This document shows, one piece after another, positions 23,702 to 32,099 of a stretch of DNA of 64,000 bases (position 1 is its first letter; each line of letters opens with the position of its first letter). Position numbers and translations under genes: made by a program. The notes under the pieces are model-generated. The model had not been told where the DNA came from. It made no database searches and saw nothing but the letters and a program-made list of their open reading frames with translations. The stretch comes from Ancylobacter dichloromethanicus (GTDB lineage Bacteria > Pseudomonadota > Alphaproteobacteria > Rhizobiales > Xanthobacteraceae), in NCBI RefSeq assembly GCF_018390645.1, contig NZ_JAHBGC010000017.1, positions 1-64,000 of the forward strand, read 5' to 3'.

Positions 23702-25588
23702 ATGTCCGCTGCCACTGGAACTGATGCGATCGCGGCCGGCTATGGCGACGCGAAGCGCAGGCTGCACCGTCGTCAGGGCAATGTGAAAGACCCCGCGCGC
23801 GGCCAGCCCATGGCGATCGGCGACGACATCGTGCCGCCTGGCGGCTGGCAGCACCTGGCGGCGCCGGATGGCATGCCGCCGGGCTGCCCCGTCCAGGTGC
23901 TCGGCATGGATGGCGACGTGCTCTATGTGATCGACGCGCTGGGGCAGCTGGCCAGCATCACCGACAACGCCCTTGGCCAGAAGAAAATCCAGCGGCTGTT
24001 CCTGCACCGCATGCCCTATCTCTATTGGGCCTTTCCGCGCTGGGGAAAGCCGAAGGGCGGTGGGCAGGCCAATGTCGACGGCTTCGACACCGTGGCGGTG
24101 GCCGACGCTCTCTACACCGCCGCCGGCGAGAAGGGCATGTGGAACGCCGGCGACCGGGTGCGCGGCCTCGGCGGCTGGACCGATCGCGCCGGGAACTTCG
24201 TCTATCACGCCGGCGAGGTGCTGTTCATCAACGGCCGCGAGCGGGCGACGGGCGACTATGACGGCCAGTTCTACCCCCGGCGCCCGGGCAAGCCCGAGCC
24301 CTGGGCCCGCGAAGTCACCGACGACATGCTGCGCAACACCGGATTGCTGCAGGCGCTGGCCAACTTCACCTTCGAGCGGAAGATCGACGCCATCTTCATC
24401 CTCGGCTGGCTGTGCGCCGCCTTCCTCGGCGCCGCCCTGCCCTGGCGCCCGATGATTTTCGTGGTCGGCGATCGCGGCGTCGGCAAATCCACGCTGCAGG
24501 CGCTGATCAAGGGCGTGCTCGGCGACGCGCTGCACGCGACGGCCGACACCACGCCGGCCGGCATCTATCAGCGGGTAGGACAGGACAGCCTGCCGGTGGC
24601 GGTCGACGAGCTGGAAGCCGGCGCCAACAATGACCGGGTGAAAGGCGTGGTGGCCCTCGCCCGCCTGGCGGCGTCCGGCGCCGTGCAGTTCCGCGGCGGT
24701 TCCAACCATGTCGGCACCAGCTTCACCGCCAAGAACTGCTTCTTCATGAGCGCCATCAACATGCCGCCGGTGCCCTCGCAGGATTTGAGCCGAATGGCGC
24801 TGATCCACCTTCGCCCGCGCCCGGCCGGCTATTCAGCCAAGCCGGTGACGGTGGATGCCGACACGGTGGGCCGCATGGTGCTGCGCCGGCTGATCGACCG
24901 CTGGCCGGCTTTCGAAGTGACCTACCAGACCTATCGCGAGGCGCTTTCGCGCGGCGGGCACGATGGGCGCGGCCAGGACACCTATGGCACGCTGCTGGCC
25001 TGCGCCGATCTCCTCCTCGGCGACGGGCTCCTCGAGGAGATGGGCATGCCGACCATTGACGGCGGGCTCGATCGCTGGAGCCAGATGCTGGCGCCCTCCT
25101 CGCTGCCCGAGCACGAAGATGCGACGGACAACTGGCGCCGGTGCCTCAACCATCTGCTGACCGCCCGCATCGACGCCTGGCGCGGCGGCGTGCGCCACAC
25201 GGTCGGCCAGCTGCTGGACGATCTCGGCGACGGCAGCAACGGCGCGATCAACCTTGCCGATGCGAATGTGCTGCTGGCGCAGGTCGACCTGAAGGTGCGC
25301 GATGCGCAGGATGTGCTGCCCAACCAGATCGGCGGAAAGGTGCTGTTCATCCCGAACCAGGGGAAAATGATCGCCGAGGTGTTCAAGGGCGAGGTGTGGG
25401 CCGGCGACGGCTCCACCGGCTCCTGGCCTGGTGCTTTGCGGCAGGGCCTGCATACGGGCGTGATTTTCGCAGACAAGCGCTTCAACCGCGAGCGCATCAA
25501 CGGCATCGAGCGCCGCTGCACGCTGGTGAACCTGCGCGAGCTGAACTTCCTGATGGCGCGCGAGCGAGGCGATGCCGAGGAAGCCTAG
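23702..25588 (+). CDS. Phage replicative ATPase/helicase (SF3- or DUF927-like)
   Basis: 628 residues. The ATPase core lies at about 235-400: IFVVGDRGVGKST (Walker A), LPVAVDELEAG (Walker B) and FFMSAINMPPV (sensor-type motif), an arrangement of viral and plasmid helicases fused to primase-like N-termini. The N-terminal 200 residues carry WNAGDRVRGLGGWTD and VYHAGEVLFING, as in bacteriophage primase/helicase proteins. Expected to unwind the phage origin. The 57-base gap before it holds no gene. Confidence 0.8.
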   Translation: MSAATGTDAIAAGYGDAKRRLHRRQGNVKDPARGQPMAIGDDIVPPGGWQHLAAPDGMPPGCPVQVLGMDGDVLYVIDALGQLASITDNALGQKKIQRLFLHRMPYLYWAFPRWGKPKGGGQANVDGFDTVAVADALYTAAGEKGMWNAGDRVRGLGGWTDRAGNFVYHAGEVLFINGRERATGDYDGQFYPRRPGKPEPWAREVTDDMLRNTGLLQALANFTFERKIDAIFILGWLCAAFLGAALPWRPMIFVVGDRGVGKSTLQALIKGVLGDALHATADTTPAGIYQRVGQDSLPVAVDELEAGANNDRVKGVVALARLAASGAVQFRGGSNHVGTSFTAKNCFFMSAINMPPVPSQDLSRMALIHLRPRPAGYSAKPVTVDADTVGRMVLRRLIDRWPAFEVTYQTYREALSRGGHDGRGQDTYGTLLACADLLLGDGLLEEMGMPTIDGGLDRWSQMLAPSSLPEHEDATDNWRRCLNHLLTARIDAWRGGVRHTVGQLLDDLGDGSNGAINLADANVLLAQVDLKVRDAQDVLPNQIGGKVLFIPNQGKMIAEVFKGEVWAGDGSTGSWPGALRQGLHTGVIFADKRFNRERINGIERRCTLVNLRELNFLMARERGDAEEA

Positions 25589-25844
25589 CGCGGCCTGCCC
25601 TCACGACCAGGCGCAGGATTGCCCGCTCTATTGGGCGAGCCACGGCGCCGGCGGCCTGGGGTGCGATGACGGCGAACTGTGGCGTGGCGGGTGTGCCGTG
25701 GATCGCGGGCTTGACTACACGGCGGCCCTCGCCCGCCTGCAGAGCCGGAATCCGCGCCTGGTCGCCGAATGCGCCTGGCGCCGCGAGGCGCGCGCCGCGC
25801 GGGCGCAGGGCTTCCGGAACATGCGGGCGGCCGGGCTGCATTAG
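25572..25844 (+). CDS. Small cysteine-containing phage protein
   Basis: 90 residues. CPHDQAQDCPLYWASH..LGCDDGELWRGGCAVDRGLDY carries four cysteines and a histidine with zinc-knuckle-like spacing; such small proteins are common in Hyphomicrobiales prophages. It overlaps the helicase gene by 17 bases. The stop overlaps the convergent minus-strand gene. Confidence 0.6.
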   Translation: MPRKPSAACPHDQAQDCPLYWASHGAGGLGCDDGELWRGGCAVDRGLDYTAALARLQSRNPRLVAECAWRREARAARAQGFRNMRAAGLH

Positions 25845-26128
25845 CTCCTCCCACCCCTGACTACGCGCAGGCGCGCCGGCTCCGGCTCATCCGGCGGCCG
25901 AGGTGCACCGCGCACGTCCGGGAAATAGGCGCCGCAGGTCGCGTCACGCCGGGCCTGCGGGCCGCGCCACGGGCAATCTGATGCCAGCCGATCTATCAGC
26001 AACTCCAGCGGGATCTCGGCGCTGTACTTCGCCGCCAAACGCGCCAGCCGGTAGCGGCCCTTTCTGTCGCAAAGGCTACACGCCACCCGGACGGTGACGA
26101 ACGGATAATCCGACAGCCGATCGACCAT
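25841..26128 (-). CDS. Small Cys-rich protein, conserved in Hyphomicrobiales
   Basis: 95 residues from the ATG at 26128. VACSLCDRKGRYRLARLAAKYSAEIPLELLIDRLASDCPW..CGAYFPD is a pattern I recognise from many Hyphomicrobiales genomes and prophages. The CxxC plus two later cysteines suggest zinc binding. It is transcribed against the early and late operons, so it is probably expressed separately. Function unknown. Confidence 0.7.
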   Translation of the reverse strand: MVDRLSDYPFVTVRVACSLCDRKGRYRLARLAAKYSAEIPLELLIDRLASDCPWRGPQARRDATCGAYFPDVRGAPRPPDEPEPARLRVVRGGRS

Positions 26129-26450
26129 CCCGCGCCCTTCTCCCTGCCTGCCTCGTCGCCGGCGATAATCTAGAACGAAATGGGAACATCGCAACCCGTG
26201 CCCCGGCCCTTTGGCGCCCGGATCGGACCTCCCGCGCCCGGGCCCCAAGGCCTTTAATCGGAGCCGCGCTAGTCGCGCGGCCGGTCCATTGCCAGCGCGC
26301 CTTTCGGCGCGCATGCGGCCGTCCGCCCCGCCGCTTCTATCCGCCATCACGCTCCAGCGGCACGGCGGCAGGGCGGACAGTTGACGCGGGCGGTGCGGCC
26401 CTACGGTCGCTCGGCGCGGACAGAGCGGCGGGGCGACGGGTGCGGGGTGA
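26129..26450. other. Non-coding stretch before the iteron array
   Basis: No convincing gene on either strand; open frames here are compositional shadows. A GGGCGCCCGGATC / CCCGCGCCCGGGCCC-rich section near 26210-26245 can fold into hairpins. It probably carries the promoter of the minus-strand gene ending at 25841 and the transition to the packaging operon. Confidence 0.4.
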
Positions 26451-26675
26451 GACACCACGACACCAGCCTGCGACACCTCCGGCGCGAATTTTCCTTATAA
26501 ATCAACGGCGCGACACCTGCGACACGTGCGACACCGCACGCGCGCGCCATACGATCATGCGCGCGCGCATTGGGAGAGAGATAGGTGTCTCAAGTGTCGC
26601 AAGTGTCTCAAACAGTAAAAAGATCAACGATTTTGATCAGTTGACCCGCGACACCCGGCGCGACACTCGCGACAC
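26451..26675. repeat. Array of twelve GACAC iterons, candidate phage origin or packaging site
   Basis: GACAC on the plus strand at 26451, 26459, 26472, 26512, 26521, 26530, then inverted (GTGTC) at 26585, 26594, 26603, then direct again at 26650, 26662, 26671. Many neighbours are exactly nine bases apart with the extended form GCGACACCT. AT-rich patches lie between the groups, and GATCAA-N5-TTGATC (26622-26638) is a further inverted repeat. It sits just upstream of the small terminase gene and downstream of the helicase, fitting either a replication origin or a terminase recognition site. Confidence 0.75.
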
Positions 26676-26698
26676 CTCATAAAAAAAGGGGCGGATAA

Positions 26699-27301
26699 GT
26701 GTCGGACCCGAAGCATGGCGTTGCAGCGGTCGTTTCAGGGGTGTTGAGGGACGCGCCGGCGGCGGAAATTTCCGGCGCGGGCGGCGCCCAGCTCGACCTG
26801 CTGGGCAATGAGGCGGCCGAGACGCCGCTCGGTTCGCTGGTGCGCGAACGCGCGGGCCCGGGGCGCCCGGCTGGGGCTCAGAACCGCGTGACGCGCGATA
26901 TCCGCCGGCTGCTGCTGTCCCAGTTCAAGCACCCGCTCGTCGCCCTGGCGGAAATCTACTCGGTCGAGACGCTCGCCCTGGCGGCGCGGCTCGGCTGCAA
27001 GCCGCATGAGGCGCTGGGCGTGCAGGTGCGCGCGGCGGCCGAGGTGGCGCCCTATCTCGCGGCGAAGCAGGCGGCGGTGGATGACAAGGGCGCGGCGGTC
27101 ATGCCGACGCTGGTGATGAACTTCGGGGCTCCGGCGGGCGCGCCGGCGGGCGGCGATGGCGGCCGGACGCTGTCGATCGAGGCCATTGCGAAAAGCGCGC
27201 AGGATCAATGGCTTAGCCCGAGCGAGGCCGAAGGGTCGCACGATGACGGGTCGCACGATGAGGCACAAGGCATTGATGATGCTGACGAAAGCGACGATTG
27301 A
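26699..27301 (+). CDS. Putative terminase small subunit
   Basis: 200 residues from a GTG start preceded by AGGGGCGG. The assignment rests on position before the large terminase and on the RPAGAQNRVTRDIRRLLLSQFKHPLVALAEIYSVETLALAARLGCKPHEAL region, which resembles the helical core of phage small terminases and DNA-packaging proteins of this genome type. The C-terminus is acidic and disordered. It would recognise the packaging site, possibly the iteron array next door. Confidence 0.65.
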   Translation: MSDPKHGVAAVVSGVLRDAPAAEISGAGGAQLDLLGNEAAETPLGSLVRERAGPGRPAGAQNRVTRDIRRLLLSQFKHPLVALAEIYSVETLALAARLGCKPHEALGVQVRAAAEVAPYLAAKQAAVDDKGAAVMPTLVMNFGAPAGAPAGGDGGRTLSIEAIAKSAQDQWLSPSEAEGSHDDGSHDEAQGIDDADESDD

Positions 27302-27610
27302 ACCCATGATGAAAAATCATGGTGTCACGCCCTCGCCCGCGCGAGGGGCACCGCGCGGGCCCGTCCGGTCGTTTCAGGCGGCAGCCTCGGCGCCGGGGCA
27401 TGCGGCACCCCCCTCCCCCCCTCTCTTGCGGTGCCATGGTGCGGAGCGACCCCCCCGAAGCGCCCCCCCGCCCCTGCCCGCCCGCCCATGCGTGCGCACA
27501 CCGATCAGCGTTTGGGGCCGAAAATCAACCGTGGGCGCCTGCGGGCGAGGGTTGGAGGGCGCGGGCACCCTCCCCCGGGCCGGGAAAGGGCGAGGGAGGC
27601 CCATCGGGGA
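27302..27610. other. C-rich non-coding gap between terminase genes
   Basis: 309 bases with runs of C and CCCCC(T/G)CCC low complexity (27410-27480). Frames through it give Pro/Arg-rich text without a gene-like pattern, so I see no CDS. It may carry a promoter or packaging signal, but nothing specific stands out. Confidence 0.4.
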
Positions 27611-29104
27611 ATGAGCGACGCACCCGAACTGCTCAACGCCTGGGGCCCGCCGGGGCCGGTCTCCGAGGCCTTCGCGGTCGATTTCACCTCGCTCGTCAAG
27701 GGCATCATGGGCCCCGTAGGCGGTGGCAAGACCACGACCTGTATTTTCGCCAGCCAGGCCTTCGCTGCCTCCATGCCGACCTGCCTGGACGGCGTGGTGC
27801 GCGCCAAGGGCGTGGTGGTGCGCGACAGCTTCCGAACCCTGGAAAAGACCACGCTTCCCAGCTGGTTCACCTGGTTCCCGAAGGATCACCCCAGCTGGAC
27901 CTACACCGGCGGAAACGACCGGCCGGCGGTGCACACGCTGCGCTTCCGCCTGCCGGGCGAGCGCACGCTGGAGAGCATCACCGAGTTCGTCGGCATCGGC
28001 TCCAGCCGGGTTGAGGACATTCTACGCGGCTGGGAAGGGACGTGGGGCTGGCCGAACGAGGCGGACCTGATGGTGCCCGACGTGCTGGACTACCTGACCC
28101 AGCGTATTCGCCGCTACCCCTCCAAGAGGATGTTGCCGCATGGTATCGACCCCCCGGGGCAGATACTGATGGACTTCAACGCGCCGGACATCGACAACTA
28201 TCTTCACGACAGACTAGTCGAGAACAAGCCGGAAGGGTGGGCGTTCTACCCGCAGCCCGGGGGGCTAGATCCCGGCGCCGAGAACCTGCATAATCTTCCG
28301 AAAGACTATTACCAGCGGATGATGCAGGGCAAGCCCGACTGGTGGGTGCGGCGCTTCATTCACAACAAGTGGGGTTACTCGCGCTCCGGAGCGCCGGTCT
28401 ATCCGGAGTTCAACGAAAACCTGCACATCGCCAAAAAGGAGCTGGTGCCGGACCCGCACCTGCCGATCAAGATCGCGCTCGATGCCGGCGGGCACCCTTC
28501 CGCCGTGATCCTGCAACCGATGCCGAACGGCCAGCTGCGCCTGACGGACGAGCTTTATCTCGGCCAGGGCGTCGGGCCGACGCGGTTTGCCCGCGAGCTG
28601 GTGGCGCTGCTGCTGGAACGCTACCGCAGCTGCCACTTGCTGCCGGGCGTGTGCGACCCTTCCGCCATCCATGGCGCCGACCGCGAGGAAGGCGAAATGT
28701 CGTGGAACGAGATCATCGGCCAGGCGCTCGGCATCCCGGTCATGCCGGCGGCGTCGAACGATATCGGCCTGCGCACCGATGGCGTGCGCCAGCAGCTCAC
28801 CACGATGATCGACGGCCACCTGCCGGCCCTCATCGTTTCGCCGCGCTGCAAATGGGCGGTGCGCGGCTTCAGCTATGGCTACCGCTTCGTGCGGATCGGC
28901 GCCAACCCGCAGGCGAATTTCCGCACCCTGCCGGAGAAGAACGAATTTTCCAACGTGCAGGACGCGATCCAGTACGGCGTGATGGACCTGGTAGGCCTGC
29001 ACGGCATTATCACCAAGGCGGCGGGCGCCGGCCGTGCCCGCGTGCGGGACGAGCGCCCCGCGCAAACCCACCGTCCCGGCGACTTCGACGTGTTCGCGGT
29101 ATGA
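27611..29104 (+). CDS. terL: Phage terminase large subunit
   Basis: 497 residues. Packaging motor with an N-terminal ATPase: Walker A GPVGGGKTTT near residues 35-44 and Walker B-like QILMDFNAPD near 180. The C-terminal nuclease begins with IKIALDAGGHPSAVILQ, where the first metal-binding aspartate is expected, and includes LPGVCDPSAIHGADREEGEM. ATG at 27611 chosen over longer readings that enter low-complexity C-rich DNA. It overlaps the next gene by four bases. Confidence 0.9.
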   Translation: MSDAPELLNAWGPPGPVSEAFAVDFTSLVKGIMGPVGGGKTTTCIFASQAFAASMPTCLDGVVRAKGVVVRDSFRTLEKTTLPSWFTWFPKDHPSWTYTGGNDRPAVHTLRFRLPGERTLESITEFVGIGSSRVEDILRGWEGTWGWPNEADLMVPDVLDYLTQRIRRYPSKRMLPHGIDPPGQILMDFNAPDIDNYLHDRLVENKPEGWAFYPQPGGLDPGAENLHNLPKDYYQRMMQGKPDWWVRRFIHNKWGYSRSGAPVYPEFNENLHIAKKELVPDPHLPIKIALDAGGHPSAVILQPMPNGQLRLTDELYLGQGVGPTRFARELVALLLERYRSCHLLPGVCDPSAIHGADREEGEMSWNEIIGQALGIPVMPAASNDIGLRTDGVRQQLTTMIDGHLPALIVSPRCKWAVRGFSYGYRFVRIGANPQANFRTLPEKNEFSNVQDAIQYGVMDLVGLHGIITKAAGAGRARVRDERPAQTHRPGDFDVFAV

Positions 29105-29508
29105 ACCTCACCCTGCACGCGCCCTGCAACCGCGTGGATCTCGGCGAGGTCTATGGCGAGGTGTCGCCGTTCAAATGGACCGTGGCCTGCCAGCAGCTGC
29201 GCATGGGCCCCTCCTATGCCGTGCGTGATGCCGGGGCGCGGGCGCTGGCCTGCGGCGGGTTCATCCCGCTCGGCGACGCCTGGGAAAACTGGTTCCACGC
29301 CGCCCCGGCGGCCGCGCCCCACATGCGCCGTGTGCTGGCGCTGGCTCGGTTGACCTTCGCCGATCTGCCGCACTCTGACCCTCGCCCGGTGGAGACCATC
29401 GTGCGCACGCCGGCGGGAGCGCGCATCGCGCGCCTGCTCGGCTTCCGGCGCGCGCTCGCCATAGACGGGCTGGAAATCTGGAGACGCGATCCATGGGCAG
29501 TGTCGTGA
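29101..29508 (+). CDS. GNAT-fold virion protein, T7 gp13-like
   Basis: 135 residues. SYAVRDAGARALACGGFIPL..AENW-like WENWFHAAPAAAPHMRRVLALA and a late GARIARLLGFRRALAIDGLEIWRRD follow the acetyltransferase-like pattern seen in T7 internal virion protein gp13 and relatives. The order terminase, gp13-like, connector differs from T7, where gp13 follows the tail tube genes. Catalytic activity is doubtful. It starts at ATGA on the terminase stop. Confidence 0.6.
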   Translation: MNLTLHAPCNRVDLGEVYGEVSPFKWTVACQQLRMGPSYAVRDAGARALACGGFIPLGDAWENWFHAAPAAAPHMRRVLALARLTFADLPHSDPRPVETIVRTPAGARIARLLGFRRALAIDGLEIWRRDPWAVS

Positions 29509-29693
29509 AGTCGATCATGGGCGGCGGCGATATCGCCAAGCAGCAGAAAAGCGCGCAGGGCTCGGCGCTCGCCAGCCTGCTGGCGCGCGAGGCGGAGGTG
29601 AGCACCGAGGGCGCCACCAGCGCGCCGCGCCGGCGCAAGGGTCGCCAGCTGCTCACCTATCTCGCCGAGGACGGCCAGCAGTCGCTGAACTGA
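29493..29693 (+). CDS. Small phage structural-region protein
   Basis: 66 residues beginning MGSVVKSIMGGGDIAKQQKSAQGSALASLLAREAEVS, a soluble helical peptide with a basic GATSAPRRRKGRQLL tail. It overlaps the previous gene by 16 bases and is followed by a Shine-Dalgarno site for the connector. Function unknown; small proteins of this kind often precede portal genes in T7-like prophages. Confidence 0.55.
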   Translation: MGSVVKSIMGGGDIAKQQKSAQGSALASLLAREAEVSTEGATSAPRRRKGRQLLTYLAEDGQQSLN

Positions 29694-29704
29694 GGAGCCG
29701 CCCT

Positions 29705-31288
29705 TTGCCCACGGTCAAGGAACTGAAGGAACGGCGCGCGCAGGCCGATCGCGAATGGGCGGTGCTGAAGCCGCTCTATGACGAGGCCTATGAATTCGCC
29801 ATCCCGTTCCGGCGCGGCATCCGCGAGACCGGACAGGGCGACAAGCGGGTGAACCGCATCTTCGACATGACCGCCACGGCCAGCGCGTTTCGCGGCGCCG
29901 GCCGGCTGCAGCAGGACTTCTGCCCGCCGGGCGAGCCCTGGGTGCGCTTCGAGCCGGGCCCGCTGGTGAAGCGCGGCCGCGAGCGCGACCGGCTGACGAA
30001 GCAGCTTGCCGATATCAGCGAGGTGGTGGGATCGCTGTTCCAGACCGGCGAGTGGGACATGGCGTGCCACGAGATGTGCCTCGACCTGCAGGCCGGCACC
30101 GGCGCGCTGATCATGGACGACGCGCCGAAGAACAATCGCGGCCGGCTCGCCGCCTATGCCTCGGTGCCGACCGAGGAAGTCCGGCTGGAGATGGGGCTTT
30201 TCGGCGACATCATTGGCCGTTTCTGGCCGCGCAAGGTGAAAGGCGGCCTGATCAAGGTGGCGTGGCCGAAGGCCGAGCTGTCGCGCAAGATGGCCGAGCG
30301 GATCGAGAAGGAGCCGCAGAAGGAAATCGAGGTCCACCAGGACACGACCTTCGATTACGAGACCGGCAAATGGACGCTGCACGTCTCGCATGACGATGAC
30401 GAGGAGCCGTTCTGGACCCGCGACTACCGCACCTCGCCCTGGCTGACGCCGCGCTATTTCCGCGTGCCGGGCGAGACCTGGGGACGCGGGCCGATCCTGC
30501 TCGCCATGCCGGCGATCAAGACGCTGAACAAGGCGCAGGAACTGACCCTGAAAGCCGCCGCCATCACCATGCTCGGCATCTACACCGCCACCGACGACGG
30601 CACTTTCAACCCCGCCACGGCGCTGGTGGCGCCCGGCCAGTTCTGGAAGGTGCGGGCGAATGGCGGCGTGCTGGGCCCCTCGATCCAGAAGCTGCCGGAA
30701 CCGCGGCTCGACCTGTCCAACATCGTGCTCAACGAGCTGCGCATGAGCGTGCAGACGGCGCTGATGGACCAATCCCTGCCGCCGGACGGCGCGGCCGTGC
30801 GCTCCGCCACCGAAATCCTTGAGCGGGTGAAGCGCCTCGCTTCCGACCATCAGGGCGCCGCCGGGCGCCTGGTGCACGAGATCGTGGTGCCGGCCGGCCA
30901 GCGGGCGCTGGAAATCTGCTACGACGCCAAGGTCATCCCGCACATGCTGGAGATCGACCAGCTGCTGCTGAAAACCCGCGTCACCTCGCCCTTCGCCACG
31001 GCGCGCTTCGCCGCCCGGGCGCAGGCCGGCGTGCAGTGGATCGAAATGGCGATGGCGCTGGCGCCCGGCTATTCCGACCTGGTGGTGAACAAGCTCGACG
31101 CGCTGATCGACGTCGGGCGCGGCCTCGGCGTGCCGGAGAACTGGATCCCGAGCGACGAGCGCCGGCAGGAAATCATGGAACAGGTCACCGCCCTGGTGGC
31201 GCAGGCGATGGCCGCCGCCGAGGCGGGCGGCCAGGCGCAGCAACCGGCGGCGCCGCCGGCGAACGCCGCAGCGGGGGCTTTGGCATGA
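29705..31288 (+). CDS. Head-to-tail connector / portal protein (T7 gp8-like)
   Basis: 527 residues. Forms the dodecameric portal for DNA entry and tail attachment in podoviruses. The sequence runs RRAQADREWAVLKPLYDEAYEFAIPFR..QGDKRVNRIFDMTATASAFRGAGRLQQDFCPPG..WV, typical of Head-tail_con family proteins, with a Gln/Ala-rich C-terminus. The start is TTG at 29705 with GAGGAG seven bases upstream; no ATG fits the conserved N-terminus. Confidence 0.9.
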   Translation: MPTVKELKERRAQADREWAVLKPLYDEAYEFAIPFRRGIRETGQGDKRVNRIFDMTATASAFRGAGRLQQDFCPPGEPWVRFEPGPLVKRGRERDRLTKQLADISEVVGSLFQTGEWDMACHEMCLDLQAGTGALIMDDAPKNNRGRLAAYASVPTEEVRLEMGLFGDIIGRFWPRKVKGGLIKVAWPKAELSRKMAERIEKEPQKEIEVHQDTTFDYETGKWTLHVSHDDDEEPFWTRDYRTSPWLTPRYFRVPGETWGRGPILLAMPAIKTLNKAQELTLKAAAITMLGIYTATDDGTFNPATALVAPGQFWKVRANGGVLGPSIQKLPEPRLDLSNIVLNELRMSVQTALMDQSLPPDGAAVRSATEILERVKRLASDHQGAAGRLVHEIVVPAGQRALEICYDAKVIPHMLEIDQLLLKTRVTSPFATARFAARAQAGVQWIEMAMALAPGYSDLVVNKLDALIDVGRGLGVPENWIPSDERRQEIMEQVTALVAQAMAAAEAGGQAQQPAAPPANAAAGALA

Positions 31289-31617
31289 TCCTCCCAGGCG
31301 GGAAACTCCGATCCGTCGAGGGTGGCGGCCTGATGTTCCGCTGCCCCGGCTGCAACATGGGCCACATGGTGCGCGTCGGCGAAGGGCCGGGCCCTCGCTG
31401 GGGCTACAACGGCGATAGCGAGCGGCCGACCTTCACGCCGTCGATCAATGTCACATGGTCCGAACCGAGTGATGTGTCGGAAGACTTCGACGACACGTCG
31501 AAGGACAAACGCATGGTATGCCACTCCTTCGTCACCGATGGCCGCATCCAGTTTCTCGGCGACTGCACCCATGCCCTTGCCGGCCAGACGGTTGAACTGC
31601 CGGGGTGGGATTTATGA
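31285..31617 (+). CDS. DUF6527-like phage protein
   Basis: 110 residues. FRCPGCNMGHMVRV..WGYNGDSERPTFTPSINVTW..CHSFVTDGRIQFLGDCTHALAGQTVELP matches the small family annotated DUF6527 (sometimes mislabelled ammonia monooxygenase), frequent among phage head genes. A CxxC and two later cysteines may bind zinc. ATG overlaps the connector stop. Function unknown. Confidence 0.75.
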   Translation: MILPGGKLRSVEGGGLMFRCPGCNMGHMVRVGEGPGPRWGYNGDSERPTFTPSINVTWSEPSDVSEDFDDTSKDKRMVCHSFVTDGRIQFLGDCTHALAGQTVELPGWDL

Positions 31618-32099
31618 GCGACTTCCTCCTCCCCGAGCGCGAGCCCGGCGGGCTGATGGACATGTCCCGCCTCATCGCCCAGGCGGACAGCATGGGCTGG
31701 GAATGGTTCGAGCGGCTGGCCGGCGCGGCGCAGGGCGACCCGAAGGCCATCGCCCTTGCCATCGCCCGCAGCGGCCGGCTGAGCGAGGCCTGCGGGCGGC
31801 TCGCCGAAAATGACGATTTCAAGCTGCTGCTGGAGCACCTGGTCGGCACCACCATCGTGCTGGCGGAAACGCCGCCGCCGCTCGGCGTCGCGCCGGACCA
31901 GTTCGCGCTCTATGCCGCCGGCCGGTTCCGCGAAAACGCGCTGGTCTGGAAAATCCTCAAGCTGATCGCCGAGGGCCGAAAGATGCCTGTCGGCCCCGCA
32001 CCAACGGAGACGCAAGATGTTCACGAGGTATCAGGGACTGTGGGCGATGGTTCTGCGCAACGGGGAAGCGGGCGCCGGCGCCGGCGCGGCGGGAGCTGA
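31614..32099 (+). CDS. Hypothetical phage protein between connector and scaffold
   Basis: 161 residues, mostly helical (MDMSRLIAQADSMGWEWFERLAGAAQGDPKAIALAIARSG) with a basic Arg-rich C-terminus. No family recognised. It overlaps the previous gene by four bases and the scaffold gene by 83 bases in a different frame, an unusually long overlap for this operon. Confidence 0.6.
   Translation: MSDFLLPEREPGGLMDMSRLIAQADSMGWEWFERLAGAAQGDPKAIALAIARSGRLSEACGRLAENDDFKLLLEHLVGTTIVLAETPPPLGVAPDQFALYAAGRFRENALVWKILKLIAEGRKMPVGPAPTETQDVHEVSGTVGDGSAQRGSGRRRRRGGS

Noticed and set aside
27305..27610. Coding sequence between the two terminase genes
   Set aside because: Frames give Pro/Arg-rich low-complexity text with no supported start; the large terminase N-terminus begins cleanly at 27611.
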